Source: Sulfonitrofixus sp039714575 (GTDB taxonomy: Bacteria > Campylobacterota > Campylobacteria > Campylobacterales > Sulfurimonadaceae). From it: 64,000 nt of DNA. Both the position numbers and the translations under genes were made by a program. Positions 1-9,780 of this stretch are shown in pieces (within the stretch, counting starts at the first letter, position 1; each line of letters opens with the position of its first letter). The stretch spans positions 1 to 64,000 of the forward strand of contig JBDLJE010000003.1 of the NCBI GenBank assembly GCA_039714575.1, written 5' to 3'. The notes under the pieces are model-generated. The model was not told the origin of the DNA. It did no database searches and saw only the letters and a program-made list of their open reading frames with translations.

Positions 1-3000
1 ATCTTGCACTGGACATGCCGGGTAGTGTTCTGGATGTTCAGTCATGTGGTATGGAACACGTATATGTTGAAAGTGAGTACGAGATCTATCCCGGACACTA
101 TGCGGTTAATGTCTCTAAAGCATCCTCCGGAGATGCCAGCGGATACTACTATTTGACCATTGTTGCACCGGGCGAGATAAAAGTCTTGCAAATTGACGCC
201 AATACAACAGGGCATGCCGCTGATATTGTTGTGCAATATGTCGATAATGAACCGGTAGTTACATTTACCCCTGAACCCATAAGCTATGTTGTTTTTGAAA
301 CTACTGTTGAGAGTGGCAGTTCAAGTTCTGGAGGTAGCAGTAGTAGTGGGGGAAACAGTACCGTTACAGATCGCTATACCCTACCGACCTCTAGTGGTTG
401 TTCCCCTGCAATGAGCTGTGGTTGTATGGAGTGTGAATACTTTATTGTTCCATATCTTGGGCAAGTTATTAAGGGGCCGCTTAGCGGAGCAGATATCTCA
501 CTTTTCAGTGCAGAGGGTTATCGTTTAAGCAGTGCTTTGTACAGTGGTAAAACAAGCGAGGGTACTGAGTTGTACACCGCCGGACTGCTTAATATCCCTG
601 ACACACTTGTTGAAACACTAATTGATGATGAACTTTACATTCTTGAAGTCAGTGGAGGAATAGATATCGATCGTGATGACGACATGCTTGTTGATAGTAC
701 GTTCACGCAAAACAATTCGACCCTTCATGCCGTGTTAAGTGGAGCAGACCTCAAGGCTGTTAAGCCAAAAGTCTCAATTTTAACGGAAATAGCGTATCAG
801 ATCGTACATGATGCTTTAATGGATGGAGATGATGCACAGAGTATTTTTACAACTTTGGATGATGTTGCAACACGGTTACTGATAACTAAAATATACCCTA
901 GCTCTCCCGACCCCTTGAATCATGTTGACTTAGTTCATTGGTTACCGACGATAGATAAAGAGATCCTCTTTACCGATTACAATACAAAAATTCTGCCGAT
1001 CATTGACAAACTCCAACAAAATATACCGATCTATCAAGATGCATACGATGTTGTCTATTATCCTGATGGCGTTACACCAGTATTGCAAAGTGCTCTATTT
1101 AATGTTCCGGAAAATGCTGCTGTCGGAACAACAATAGGACAGGTAGCAGTACTTAATGAAGGGGCATCATCAGTGGTTAACATGACACTGTTTGGTGAAG
1201 GAAGTGAAGCTTTTAGTATAGATAGTAATGGGCTCATAAAAAGTGTCCTTCAGCTTGATTATGAAACAAAACAGCTTTATTCACTTTATGTACGTGCTCA
1301 AAACGCTAATGGCTACAGCCGTTATACTGCCTTGTACATAGAAGTTGATGATGTGGTTGATGCACCGTATGCCGTCTCTTTTGTACCTGAGATACTTTAT
1401 TCAAATGCAGCCGTCGGCTCAAAAGCAGCTCAAGTTGTTTTTGATCAAGGCTCAAGTGCCATTACTTCCATAGAACTAATCGGAACAGAGGGTGAATACT
1501 TTAGTATTGACAATAACGGTAACATCATGACTGCAAAACTCTTAGAAGACTTTTTTGTAAAAAAAGCTTATCGTTTTGACGTGGTTGCTACAAACAGTTC
1601 GGGTAATAGCAAACCTATTACAGTGATTATCAACGTTGCTGACAGACGTGACATTCCGCAGCTTAGTCCTTTGTCGGCTAATGTCGATGAGAATGCATTA
1701 GCAGATACTGTTGTTGCAAAAGTACCGATTATCAGTGATGGCGATAGTCCTATCATCTCCTATGCCCTGAGTGATAATTTGCAATTTGTGATCGATAACA
1801 ACGGAACTATTCGTGTCGCACCGGATGCAGGTCTGGACTATGAGTCACAACAGCAGTGGAACCTTAGTGTTACAGCGTCAAATATAATTGGCGATAGCCA
1901 TCCACAGAACGTAACGATAACTATAAATAATGTTCCCGATGTTCTACCTACCTTACATGACGTCAATGTCAGTATAAACAAAGAGACAGCTGTGGGTACT
2001 GTTGTTGCCAATGTTCTTCAACACAAAGGCGATAGCTCAATTACTTCATTTACACTTTCACCAGGTTCGCTGTTTAACATTGATTTGTTAGGTGATATAC
2101 GTCTGGAAAGTTCTTTAATGGAACAGGGTGAAGAACATTTTACACTACAAGCCAGTGCAACGAACAGTTTTGGCGAGAGCGAAAGTGTAGATGTAAATAT
2201 AACACTTATCGTCGTTCCGGTAGTAAGTGACTTCTCAGCAACAACGTTTGATAACACGTCGGCTGGAACAATAATTGGTAAGATCAGCATAGTCGGTAAT
2301 GGGAATCCTATCGAGTCTGTTACACTTAGTGGTGATGGCAGTAGTGATTTTTATGTGGATCTCAATGGTACGCTAAAAGTTGCAGACGGTGTGACTATAA
2401 CTGCAGCTAAACAAGAATTTTATCAGATGCTTGTAACGGTTAATAGTTCGTATGATGCAAGTGTGCAAATTGATGTTTTAGATCGGATAATTGGGTCGGT
2501 TGATACACCAAGTATTGCATGGGATGTGACCCTTTCATTTGATGGTACCAAGGCCTTTGTGGCTGATTCCTCTTCAGGCTTACAGATCATAGATGTCAAT
2601 GATCCAAAGGTGCCTATACTCATTAGTTCAGTTGATACACCTGGTACCGCATGTTCTGTAATCCTTTCTACCGACGGTACTAAGGCCTTTGTGGCTGACT
2701 ACTCTTCAGGCTTACAGATCATAGATATCAGTGTTCCAACAGCACCTTTGATTATCGGTTCGGTTGATACACCAAGTATTGCATGGGATGTGACCCTTTC
2801 ATTTGATGGTACCAAGGCCTTTGTGGCTGATGGTTATTCAGGTTTGCAGATCATAGACGTCAGTGATCTAACAGCCCCTTTGATTATCGGTTCGGTTGAT
2901 ACACCAAGTATTGCATTGGATGTGACCCTTTCATTTGATGGTACCAAGGCCTTTGTAGCTGATTCCTCTTCAGGCTTACAGATCATAGATATCAGTGATC

Positions 3001-4895
3001 CAACAGCCCCTTTGATTATTGGTTCGGTTGATACACCAAGTTATGCATGGGATGTGACCTTATCTGCCGATGGTATCAAAGCCTTTGTGGCTGACGGTTA
3101 TTCAGGTTTGCAGATCATAGATGTTAGTGATCCAATTGCTCCAGCGATTATTGGTTCAGTCGATACGCCGGATCAGGCAAGAGCTGTTACTCTTTCTACA
3201 GATGGGACAAAGGCGTTTATGGCTGACTATTATTCAGGTTTGCAGATAATAGATGTTAGTGATCCAACACTGCCTATGATCATTAGTTCAGTGAATACAC
3301 CGAGTACTGCTGCTGGTGGTGTCATTCTTTCTGATGATGGGACAACGGCGTTTGTGGCTGACGGGAACTCAGGCTTACAGATCATAAATGTTGATGGTAT
3401 AGAGGTTATGGAAAAAGTGCCTGGAATTTTAGGGTTCTCTACAGTTATGGAAGAAAACAGTACGATAGGGATGATGGTAGGACATGTGAAAATTTACTAT
3501 ACTGGAAAGAATGGTATTACCTCCTTTAAGCTTTTAGGAGAGGGTGCGGATGATTTTTCTATAGATGAAAATGGTATTGTCATACTCCAGCATGAACTTA
3601 ATTATAGTTCACAAAGTCTTTATCAACTTAAAGCTATTGCAACAAACAGTATTGGCGATAGAGAAGTTGATGTCGTTATTCGTATTCACTCTATTCCAGA
3701 GTTACAAGATTTTGTAGGTGAAGTCAATAGTATGGCTGTAGAAGGAACTTATGTTGGGCAAATAGATATGTGGATAGATGATAATACTACTATCACAGAT
3801 ATTGCATTAATAGATGAAGGGTCAGAGAACTTTGTATTAAATAACGATGGAAAAATCTATATAGATACTGGAGCTGATTTACATCATTTTGTTACACCCC
3901 AATTTAACCTAACTGCTATTGCAACCAATCAATATGGTAGTAGTAATGAAGTGAATGTGACAATTATTGTTTTGGAAAGAATTAGTTCTTTTAAAATAGA
4001 TGGCATCGATGCAGGTAGTATTGCCCTTTGTAAAAATAGCTCTAGATTACTTGTCTCTGATTTTGGAGTAGGCTTTATGAGTGTTGATTTCACTGATCTC
4101 ACCACTCCATACTTGATGAAATTAGTAAATTCACCACGTTATATTACTGATATTATTCTATCTGCTGATGAAACAAAAGCATTTTTAACTGATCAAAAAT
4201 CTGGTTTACAGATTGTCGATATCAGTAACCCATGGTTACCATTTGTTATCGGCTCAGTCAATACTCCAAATTATACATTTGGTGTTACTCTTTCAGCAGA
4301 CGAAACTAAAGCATTTGTTGCTGATGGTGATTCGGGATTACTAATTATTGATGTCAGTGATCCAACTGCTTCTTATATAATCGGCTCAGTCGACACTCCT
4401 GGTGTAGCAAGCGATATTACCCTTTCTCTTGATGAGACGAAAGCCTTTATTGCTGATGGAAAGTCAGGTTTAGTAATCATCGATATCAGTGATCCAACTG
4501 TTCCAGTTATCATCGGCTTAGTCGATACACCTGGTTATGCAAGGGATGTTGCCCTTTCCATCGATGAGACAAAGGCATTTGTCGCTGATTATGATTCAGG
4601 ACTACAAATTATTGATATTAGTAATCTAGCCAACTTTACAATTGTTGGCTCGATTAATACGCCAGGTTATGCAGTTGATGTTATTGTATCAATAGGTGGT
4701 GGAAAGGTATTTCTTGCCGATAATCAATCAGGATTACAGATTATTAATATTAGTAATCCAACTGTTCCAGTTATCATCGGCTTAGTCGATACACCTGGTT
4801 ATGCAAGGGATGTTGCCCTTTCCATCGATGAGACAAAGGCATTTGTCGCTGATGCTAATTCAGGTTTACAGATTATTGATTTAACTGGGCTATAG
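1..4895 (+). CDS. Giant cadherin-like / LVIVD-repeat surface protein (5' end outside window)
   Basis: The reading frame is open back to base 1, and the first ATG (base 15) has no ribosome site in view, so the gene very probably starts upstream and only the last ~1,630 residues are seen. Counting from that ATG: a Cys-rich start, a Ser/Gly linker near residues 101-118, a second Cys-rich patch (SCGCMEC), and cadherin-like modules about 360-800 (NVPENAAVGTTIGQV type, with 'F-I-D-NG-I' strands). Then come seven 44-residue repeats (about 828-1135) with the 'TKAFVADxxSGLQIID' core, two more cadherin-like modules, and a second repeat block (about 1323-1626). The repeats match the LVIVD family, which folds as beta-propeller blades. 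A role in adhesion or the cell surface is inferred. No sorting signal is visible at the C terminus; any signal peptide lies upstream. Confidence 0.75.
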   Translation, partial: LALDMPGSVLDVQSCGMEHVYVESEYEIYPGHYAVNVSKASSGDASGYYYLTIVAPGEIKVLQIDANTTGHAADIVVQYVDNEPVVTFTPEPISYVVFETTVESGSSSSGGSSSSGGNSTVTDRYTLPTSSGCSPAMSCGCMECEYFIVPYLGQVIKGPLSGADISLFSAEGYRLSSALYSGKTSEGTELYTAGLLNIPDTLVETLIDDELYILEVSGGIDIDRDDDMLVDSTFTQNNSTLHAVLSGADLKAVKPKVSILTEIAYQIVHDALMDGDDAQSIFTTLDDVATRLLITKIYPSSPDPLNHVDLVHWLPTIDKEILFTDYNTKILPIIDKLQQNIPIYQDAYDVVYYPDGVTPVLQSALFNVPENAAVGTTIGQVAVLNEGASSVVNMTLFGEGSEAFSIDSNGLIKSVLQLDYETKQLYSLYVRAQNANGYSRYTALYIEVDDVVDAPYAVSFVPEILYSNAAVGSKAAQVVFDQGSSAITSIELIGTEGEYFSIDNNGNIMTAKLLEDFFVKKAYRFDVVATNSSGNSKPITVIINVADRRDIPQLSPLSANVDENALADTVVAKVPIISDGDSPIISYALSDNLQFVIDNNGTIRVAPDAGLDYESQQQWNLSVTASNIIGDSHPQNVTITINNVPDVLPTLHDVNVSINKETAVGTVVANVLQHKGDSSITSFTLSPGSLFNIDLLGDIRLESSLMEQGEEHFTLQASATNSFGESESVDVNITLIVVPVVSDFSATTFDNTSAGTIIGKISIVGNGNPIESVTLSGDGSSDFYVDLNGTLKVADGVTITAAKQEFYQMLVTVNSSYDASVQIDVLDRIIGSVDTPSIAWDVTLSFDGTKAFVADSSSGLQIIDVNDPKVPILISSVDTPGTACSVILSTDGTKAFVADYSSGLQIIDISVPTAPLIIGSVDTPSIAWDVTLSFDGTKAFVADGYSGLQIIDVSDLTAPLIIGSVDTPSIALDVTLSFDGTKAFVADSSSGLQIIDISDPTAPLIIGSVDTPSYAWDVTLSADGIKAFVADGYSGLQIIDVSDPIAPAIIGSVDTPDQARAVTLSTDGTKAFMADYYSGLQIIDVSDPTLPMIISSVNTPSTAAGGVILSDDGTTAFVADGNSGLQIINVDGIEVMEKVPGILGFSTVMEENSTIGMMVGHVKIYYTGKNGITSFKLLGEGADDFSIDENGIVILQHELNYSSQSLYQLKAIATNSIGDREVDVVIRIHSIPELQDFVGEVNSMAVEGTYVGQIDMWIDDNTTITDIALIDEGSENFVLNNDGKIYIDTGADLHHFVTPQFNLTAIATNQYGSSNEVNVTIIVLERISSFKIDGIDAGSIALCKNSSRLLVSDFGVGFMSVDFTDLTTPYLMKLVNSPRYITDIILSADETKAFLTDQKSGLQIVDISNPWLPFVIGSVNTPNYTFGVTLSADETKAFVADGDSGLLIIDVSDPTASYIIGSVDTPGVASDITLSLDETKAFIADGKSGLVIIDISDPTVPVIIGLVDTPGYARDVALSIDETKAFVADYDSGLQIIDISNLANFTIVGSINTPGYAVDVIVSIGGGKVFLADNQSGLQIINISNPTVPVIIGLVDTPGYARDVALSIDETKAFVADANSGLQIIDLTGL
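2496..3419 (+). repeat. Seven tandem 132-bp coding repeats (propeller block 1)
   Basis: The motif 'tcggttgataca' or a close variant recurs at 2496, 2628, 2760, 2892, 3024, 3156 and 3288, exactly 132 bp (44 codons) apart. Units starting at 2496 and 2760 are nearly identical at DNA level, as are parts of 2892 and 3024, which points to recent unit duplication or gene conversion inside the gene. Confidence 0.9.
4107..4890 (+). repeat. Second block of 132-bp coding repeats (propeller block 2)
   Basis: About six 44-residue units of the same type as block 1 but with different codons (for example 'DETKAFVAD' instead of 'DGTKAFVAD'). The segments starting near 4504 and 4768 are identical over about 90 bp and lie 264 bp (two units) apart, the same two-unit step seen between units 2496 and 2760 in block 1. 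Confidence 0.8.
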
Positions 4896-4903
4896 TAGAT
4901 CAA

Positions 4904-4922
4904 AATATGATTATTTCATATT
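4904..4922 (+). terminator. Weak hairpin after the giant gene
   Basis: AATATG and CATATT form a 6-bp stem with a 7-base loop 9 bases after the stop codon, followed by AATTTTATT. The stem is AT-only, so termination is uncertain. Confidence 0.3.
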
Positions 4923-5022
4923 AATTTTATTAAAGAATATTAATATGTTAAAGTTCTGTTATATTAAAGAAATGTTATGAATGATGTAAGTGCAAAAATG
5001 ATTTAAAATTGACTATGTCAAG

Positions 5023-5028
5023 TATAAT
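5023..5028 (+). promoter_or_regulatory. -10 box of trmA
   Basis: TATAAT lies 62 bp before the trmA ATG in an AT-rich stretch. No convincing -35 box, as is usual for Campylobacterota sigma-70 promoters. Confidence 0.5.
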
Positions 5029-5090
5029 ACATCAACGTGTTCATAAAGTATGTTTAGGCATAATTACGCCACTAAAAATAGGGTTAGAGC

Positions 5091-6200
5091 ATGGAATGTA
5101 AACACTTTGGTCAATGTGGCAGCTGCCGTCTTTATGAGGGCGGTTATGAGACTCAGCATAAAACGAAAACAGAGGACATTGTCTCACTGTTTGATGAGCT
5201 TTACGGTGATGATATAACACCGTTTTACTCATCTGACAGCCATTACAGAGCCCGCGCCGAATTTAAGATCTGGCATATCGGTGATGAGATCCATTATGCG
5301 ATGAACCCGATGGAACGCGGGGCGAAGATGGTGTTGATCGAAGAGTGTCCGATGGTGACCCGGCCGATCGAAAAACTGATGTGGCCGCTGATCGTTAGTA
5401 TTAAAGAACTTGCAATGGACTTTAAACTGTTTGGTCTTGATTTTTTAAGCAGTTTTGATGGAGAGATCGCTATCTCTATGCTCTATCACCGAAAACTGGA
5501 CGAAGCGTGGCAAGTTCAGGCAAATGCACTGGCAGAGAAACATAACATCAAGGTCATCGGCCGTTCACGCAAGCAGAAGGTGGTCCTGGGTGAGGACTTT
5601 GTCACTGAGACCTTGAACATCAATGACAAGACCTATAAGTTCAGACACATCGAGAACAGCTTTACGCAGCCCAACCCGCGTGTCAATGAGAAGATGGTGG
5701 GCTGGTCTCTTGAGCAGTTCAAGGGCATTACGGGCGACCTGCTCGAACTCTACTGCGGGGCAGGTAACTTCACCATCCCCTTTGCAACACAGTTCCATAA
5801 GGTCCTGGCAACCGAGATCTCAAAGTCCTCTATCAATGCGGCGAAGAAAAACATGGAGCTCAACGGTGTAGAGAACATCGAGTTCGTTCGCATGAGCGCC
5901 GAAGAGTTCGTACAGGCGCTTGACGGCGTGCGTGAGTTTAGACGTATGAAAGAGATCGACCTTAAAAGTTATGAACTGACTACCATCTTTGTCGATCCGC
6001 CGCGTGCGGGAATGGATGAGGAGTCCTGCGGTTTTGCCTCACGCTTTGAACATATACTCTATATATCATGCAACCCTGAGACCCTCAAACGCGACCTGGA
6101 ACACCTGACTAAAACACATACTATAGAGACCATGGCGACCTTCGATCAGTTTCCCTATACAACACATATGGAGATGGGTGTTAAACTGATTAGGCGTTAG
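5091..6200 (+). CDS. trmA: tRNA (uracil-5-)-methyltransferase, TrmA/RlmD superfamily
   Basis: SAM-dependent RNA m5U methyltransferase, expected to make m5U54 in tRNA. The SAM loop LYCGAGNF is near residue 219, the catalytic motif DPPRAGMDE near 302, and the nucleophile is Cys327 in SCNPETL. The length (369 aa) matches bacterial TrmA. Unlike E. coli TrmA, the N terminus carries C3-x5-C9-x2-C12 and a later Cys86 (EECP), the spacing of the 4Fe-4S site of RlmD/RumA. The target could therefore be rRNA rather than tRNA, although the lack of a TRAM domain and the size favour TrmA. It is a single gene followed by a clear terminator. Confidence 0.85.
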   Translation: MECKHFGQCGSCRLYEGGYETQHKTKTEDIVSLFDELYGDDITPFYSSDSHYRARAEFKIWHIGDEIHYAMNPMERGAKMVLIEECPMVTRPIEKLMWPLIVSIKELAMDFKLFGLDFLSSFDGEIAISMLYHRKLDEAWQVQANALAEKHNIKVIGRSRKQKVVLGEDFVTETLNINDKTYKFRHIENSFTQPNPRVNEKMVGWSLEQFKGITGDLLELYCGAGNFTIPFATQFHKVLATEISKSSINAAKKNMELNGVENIEFVRMSAEEFVQALDGVREFRRMKEIDLKSYELTTIFVDPPRAGMDEESCGFASRFEHILYISCNPETLKRDLEHLTKTHTIETMATFDQFPYTTHMEMGVKLIRR

Positions 6201-6211
6201 TGTAACAGAAG

Positions 6212-6240
6212 AGAGGTCAGATTGAAATGGACCTCTTTTT
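6212..6240 (+). terminator. Rho-independent terminator after trmA
   Basis: AGAGGTC (6212-6218) pairs with GACCTCT (6230-6236) around an 11-base loop and runs into TTTT. It starts 12 bases after the trmA stop. Confidence 0.8.
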
Positions 6241-6289
6241 CTCATCTTTTTTATTAATATAAATTGTTGCTTTTTAAATCCTATCTCGC

Positions 6290-6295
6290 TATACT
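6290..6295 (+). promoter_or_regulatory. -10 box of the PAS-GGDEF-EAL gene
   Basis: TATACT preceded by a T-rich stretch, 46 bp before the GTG start at 6341. Confidence 0.45.
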
Positions 6296-6340
6296 AATTA
6301 TGTAATCAATGTTTTTACGAGTATTAGAAAGGGAGTATCT

Positions 6341-8101
6341 GTGTCCAGTTTTTTGATCAAACAGTTAATGTCCCTGCCTCCCCGACAATTTTTAGATATC
6401 TTTGACTCTCTTTTTAATGAGGCGACGGAAGGTATTATGATCGAAGATGCCGATCGAACCGTTATTGCCGTCAACCGGAACATGCTCCGTTTTTTGGGGA
6501 TGGATGAAGAAGACGTTATCGGACAGAACTCGTCAACTCTGGCTTATTCCATTGGTGAAAGCTGCTATGCGACCATTGACAACGGTATTCGCAGCGAGGG
6601 TGCTTGGCGCGGCGAACTTGAGATCATGGCAAAAGAGGGCGGAAATAAACTTGCCTGGGTTTCAGTGGATGCTATTGTGCAAGACGGTGCACTGATAAAC
6701 AATGTCATCATGGTGACGGACATCTCGGAGATCAAACAATCACGTCAACAGCTTGAACACATTGCAACACATGACACATTGACCGACTTGCCTAACCGTG
6801 TTCTGCTTTATGATCGGCTTGACGTCTCAATAAAACGGGTTCAACGTTCTGACTCCTTAGGTGCCGTGATCTTTCTGAACATAGACAATTTTAAAGACGT
6901 CAATGACAATTTTGGCCATGCTTACGGGGATGAACTGCTGAAGATCTGTGCCGATATGCTGACGTTGACCCTGCGTTCCAAAGACACGGTCGGTCGTCTT
7001 GGCGGGGATGAGTTTTTGATCATCATCGATGAGTTTTACGCGCTCGAGGATATTGAAGGGGTGGCAAAAAAGTTACTGGCACTGTTCGATCAGCTTATTA
7101 AAGTACGTGATGTAGAGTTTGATCTATCGGTAAGTATGGGTATCTCTGTCTATCCCTATAGCGGGACTGAAGTCGAAAAACTGATCAACGAAGCGGATAT
7201 TGCGATGTCCCATGTTAAACAGATGGGTCGCAACAACTACGGGTTCTATTCGCCTGAACTTTCTGAACAGTCGCATGAGATCTTTCGTGTGGGAAGAGGC
7301 ATCAAACAGGCGCTTCGCAATGACAGCTTTTATATGGTCTATCAGCCTCAACTCTCGCTAAGCAGTGGAAACCTTATGGGTGTCGAGGCACTTTTGCGCT
7401 GCAGAGAGAGTTGTCTGGAAGAGACCAGTATTGAAGGTCTCATCGAGGTTGCAGAGAAAAGTTCGATGATCATAGAGATGGGTAAACGCATATTTGAACT
7501 GGTCTGCGAACAGATCAGCATTTGGAACAGGCAAGGGTATCCCTCCTGTCTTGTTGCCGTTAACCTTTCGCGTCGCCAGTTAAGTGACAGAAGGCTGGTA
7601 GAGATGGTGCAAGAGACGGTTGAACGTTACGGTGTTACCGTTGATCAGATAGAGTTTGAGATCACGGAGAGTTCCCTGATCCAGAGTCACGTCCTTGCGC
7701 AGGAGAATATGCAGAGACTTCGCGAGCTTGGCTTCTGTTTTTCTATAGATGATTTTGGAACAGGTTATTCGTCACTTTCTAACCTGAGAAACTTCTCTCT
7801 TGACAAACTGAAGATCGATCGAAGTTTTATAAGTGAACTGGAAAAGAACCGGCATGACCGGATCATCGTCGAAGCGACGATCAACATGGCTAAGAGCCTT
7901 GGGCTTGTTGTTTTGGCTGAGGGTGTGGAGACGGAAGCTCAAGCCGAGATACTGCGCTCTTTTGGCTGTGATCAGATGCAGGGGTATCTCTTCAGCAAAC
8001 CCATATCGGCCAAAGCCTTTGAGACCTTGAAGGTCCATGAGCGTTCTCCATCACGTGTTCAGAACGTCAGAGAACAAGAAGCCGTTAACTACGCACCGTA
8101 G
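6341..8101 (+). CDS. PAS-GGDEF-EAL c-di-GMP turnover protein
   Basis: A cytosolic signalling protein of 586 aa with no membrane segment. A PAS sensor domain (about 15-130) is followed by a GGDEF domain (about 140-310) with the intact motif RLGGDEF, and an EAL domain (about 325-575) with GVEALLR, the metal-binding region DDFGTGYSSL and the ESS loop. Both catalytic signatures look complete, so it could make or degrade cyclic di-GMP; many proteins of this layout act mainly as phosphodiesterases. The start is GTG, supported by AAAGGGAG just upstream. Its last 13 bp overlap the convergent CDF gene. The PAS ligand cannot be told from sequence. Confidence 0.9.
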   Translation: MSSFLIKQLMSLPPRQFLDIFDSLFNEATEGIMIEDADRTVIAVNRNMLRFLGMDEEDVIGQNSSTLAYSIGESCYATIDNGIRSEGAWRGELEIMAKEGGNKLAWVSVDAIVQDGALINNVIMVTDISEIKQSRQQLEHIATHDTLTDLPNRVLLYDRLDVSIKRVQRSDSLGAVIFLNIDNFKDVNDNFGHAYGDELLKICADMLTLTLRSKDTVGRLGGDEFLIIIDEFYALEDIEGVAKKLLALFDQLIKVRDVEFDLSVSMGISVYPYSGTEVEKLINEADIAMSHVKQMGRNNYGFYSPELSEQSHEIFRVGRGIKQALRNDSFYMVYQPQLSLSSGNLMGVEALLRCRESCLEETSIEGLIEVAEKSSMIIEMGKRIFELVCEQISIWNRQGYPSCLVAVNLSRRQLSDRRLVEMVQETVERYGVTVDQIEFEITESSLIQSHVLAQENMQRLRELGFCFSIDDFGTGYSSLSNLRNFSLDKLKIDRSFISELEKNRHDRIIVEATINMAKSLGLVVLAEGVETEAQAEILRSFGCDQMQGYLFSKPISAKAFETLKVHERSPSRVQNVREQEAVNYAP

Positions 8102-8988
8102 ACCAAGGCTTTATCATCCTCTTTTAGATATTCGCTCTGCAGGGTGACATGGGTAATAGCATAGTTGTTTTTGATCTTCTCTTCGATCGTTTCACAAACG
8201 CGTGTCACCTCTTCAAGCGGCAAGTTCTCTCTAAAGTCAAGATGGGCTTCAAAAAAGACTTCATGGTCGTTCAGCTGCCAGATATGAATATGGTGGATGT
8301 TGCTTAACTCTGCATGCCCCCTCGCCAGGTTTTCAATGCTTTCAAGATCTATATGCGGCGGAGAAAACTGCATTAAGATACCGGTCGACTCTTTCAAGAT
8401 CGCAAAAGCGGCATAGATCAGATAGAACGCGATCAACATCGATACGAGCGGATCGATCCAGAAGAGCTCATAGTAGTACATCGCAAGGCCTCCGATCAAA
8501 ACGGCGACAGAGGTCATGACGTCGGTAAGCAGGTGGAGATAGGCAGAACGGACGTTTATGTTGTGCTCAGAATCCTCTTTAATCAGCAGTACACTGGCTG
8601 CGTTGAGAACAATACTCAAGAGGGCAAGACCGATGACAATGAGGCTGCCCACCGGTTCAGGTGTGAAAAAACGCTCGACAGCTTCGACGATAAGGAAAAA
8701 GCCGATACCGATCAGTACGGCAGCGTCAAAAAATGCAGCTAATATCTCTGCACGTTTATAGCCAAAGGTCTTTGTGCGCGTCGGCGAACGTCGTGCCATG
8801 CGGTTGGTCACATAGGTAACAATAAGCGTAATGACATCACTGAAGTTGTGCAGCGCGTCACTTAAGAGCGCAAGCGAGCCGGAGTAGATACCGCCGATGA
8901 TCTGTGCGAGGGTGATGATGATGTTTAAGATGATCGTGATAAAGAGCCGTCCGCCTTTGACTTCGTGGTGATGATGATGTCCGCTCAC
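8089..8988 (-). CDS. Cation diffusion facilitator (CzcD/ZnT-type metal exporter)
   Basis: A 299-aa inner-membrane exporter of Zn2+ or related divalent metals, driven by proton exchange. It has a His-rich N terminus (five His in residues 4-8), six predicted helices, the transport-site motif D44-x-x-H47-N-F-S-D51 in helix 2 and a matching H-x-x-x-D (HLLTD) in helix 5. A cytoplasmic C-terminal domain holds 'HIHIWQL' and further His residues. The start is GTG with AAGGA eight bases upstream; an ATG six bases further upstream reads straight into a stop. HxxxD in helix 5 favours zinc over manganese or iron. It stands alone, convergent with the c-di-GMP gene. Confidence 0.9.
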   Translation of the reverse strand: MSGHHHHHEVKGGRLFITIILNIIITLAQIIGGIYSGSLALLSDALHNFSDVITLIVTYVTNRMARRSPTRTKTFGYKRAEILAAFFDAAVLIGIGFFLIVEAVERFFTPEPVGSLIVIGLALLSIVLNAASVLLIKEDSEHNINVRSAYLHLLTDVMTSVAVLIGGLAMYYYELFWIDPLVSMLIAFYLIYAAFAILKESTGILMQFSPPHIDLESIENLARGHAELSNIHHIHIWQLNDHEVFFEAHLDFRENLPLEEVTRVCETIEEKIKNNYAITHVTLQSEYLKEDDKALVYGA

Positions 8989-9049
8989 GCCATATCCTTA
9001 TATTTTATTATTATTGATCTAAATTAGGGTGACATTTTAGATTATTCTA

Positions 9050-9055
9050 TATAAT
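9050..9055 (+). promoter_or_regulatory. -10 box of the ABC export operon
   Basis: TATAAT about 40 bp before the ATPase start, in the divergent gap next to the CDF gene. Confidence 0.5.
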
Positions 9056-9093
9056 AACTAGAATGCGTTGAAAAATCGACTAAAAGGGCAGTG

Positions 9094-9780
9094 ATGTTAA
9101 AAAATGAGAATGTATCTAAAGTCTATAAGATGGGCGAGGTCGATCTGACCGTCATTAAAGATCTAAGCCTGAGTATCGACGACGGTGAATTTGTTGCCAT
9201 CGTCGGGCCCAGCGGAAGCGGAAAGAGCACCGTCCTCAATATCCTCGGCTGTCTTGACAAGCCGACAGAGGGGAAGGTCACTGTCGAAGATATTGATGTG
9301 ACAGAGCTTAACCGAACCGAGCTGGCACACTTCAGGGGTGAGAAGATCGGGTTTATCTTTCAGAGCTTCAACCTTATTCCCGTGCTCTCTGTCTATGAGA
9401 ACATCGAGTACCCGCTTATTATGATCCAAAACCTCCCGCAGGCAGAACGCCATGAACGGATCATGCAGCTGCTTGAAGATGTCGATATGCTTGACCAGAA
9501 AGATAAGTTTCCTGACCAGCTCTCCGGCGGTCAGCGTCAGCGCGTCGCTATAGCGAGAGCCTTGGTCACAAAACCGAAGATCGTCTTTGCGGACGAACCG
9601 ACAGCAAACCTTGACACCAAGACATCACAGCAGATCATCGAGTTGATGCGCAGTATTCAACAAGAGTTCAACACCACCTTTATCTTTGCGACCCATGACG
9701 AGAAGATCGTTACGGCGGTTGACCGCATCATCACCCTGGTCGATGGTGAGATCACTGATGACAGGAGGGTGGCGTCATGA
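9094..9780 (+). CDS. ABC transporter ATPase, LolD/MacB family
   Basis: ATP-binding subunit of an envelope export system. The Walker A GPSGSGKST, the signature LSGGQRQRVAIARAL, Walker B IVFADEPT and the switch His in ATHDEKI are all present in about 228 aa, the usual size for LolD-like ATPases. A GTG at 9091 precedes the ATG at 9094; the AAAGGG at 9083-9088 is better spaced for the ATG. The stop overlaps the permease start (ATGA), indicating translational coupling. Family and neighbours suggest it powers extraction of a lipid or lipoprotein, not import. Confidence 0.88.
   Translation: MLKNENVSKVYKMGEVDLTVIKDLSLSIDDGEFVAIVGPSGSGKSTVLNILGCLDKPTEGKVTVEDIDVTELNRTELAHFRGEKIGFIFQSFNLIPVLSVYENIEYPLIMIQNLPQAERHERIMQLLEDVDMLDQKDKFPDQLSGGQRQRVAIARALVTKPKIVFADEPTANLDTKTSQQIIELMRSIQQEFNTTFIFATHDEKIVTAVDRIITLVDGEITDDRRVAS

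Noticed and set aside
2496..3419. The 132-bp repeats as a CRISPR array or non-coding satellite
   Set aside because: They are in frame, code for 44-residue blades, lack spacers and have no cas genes nearby.
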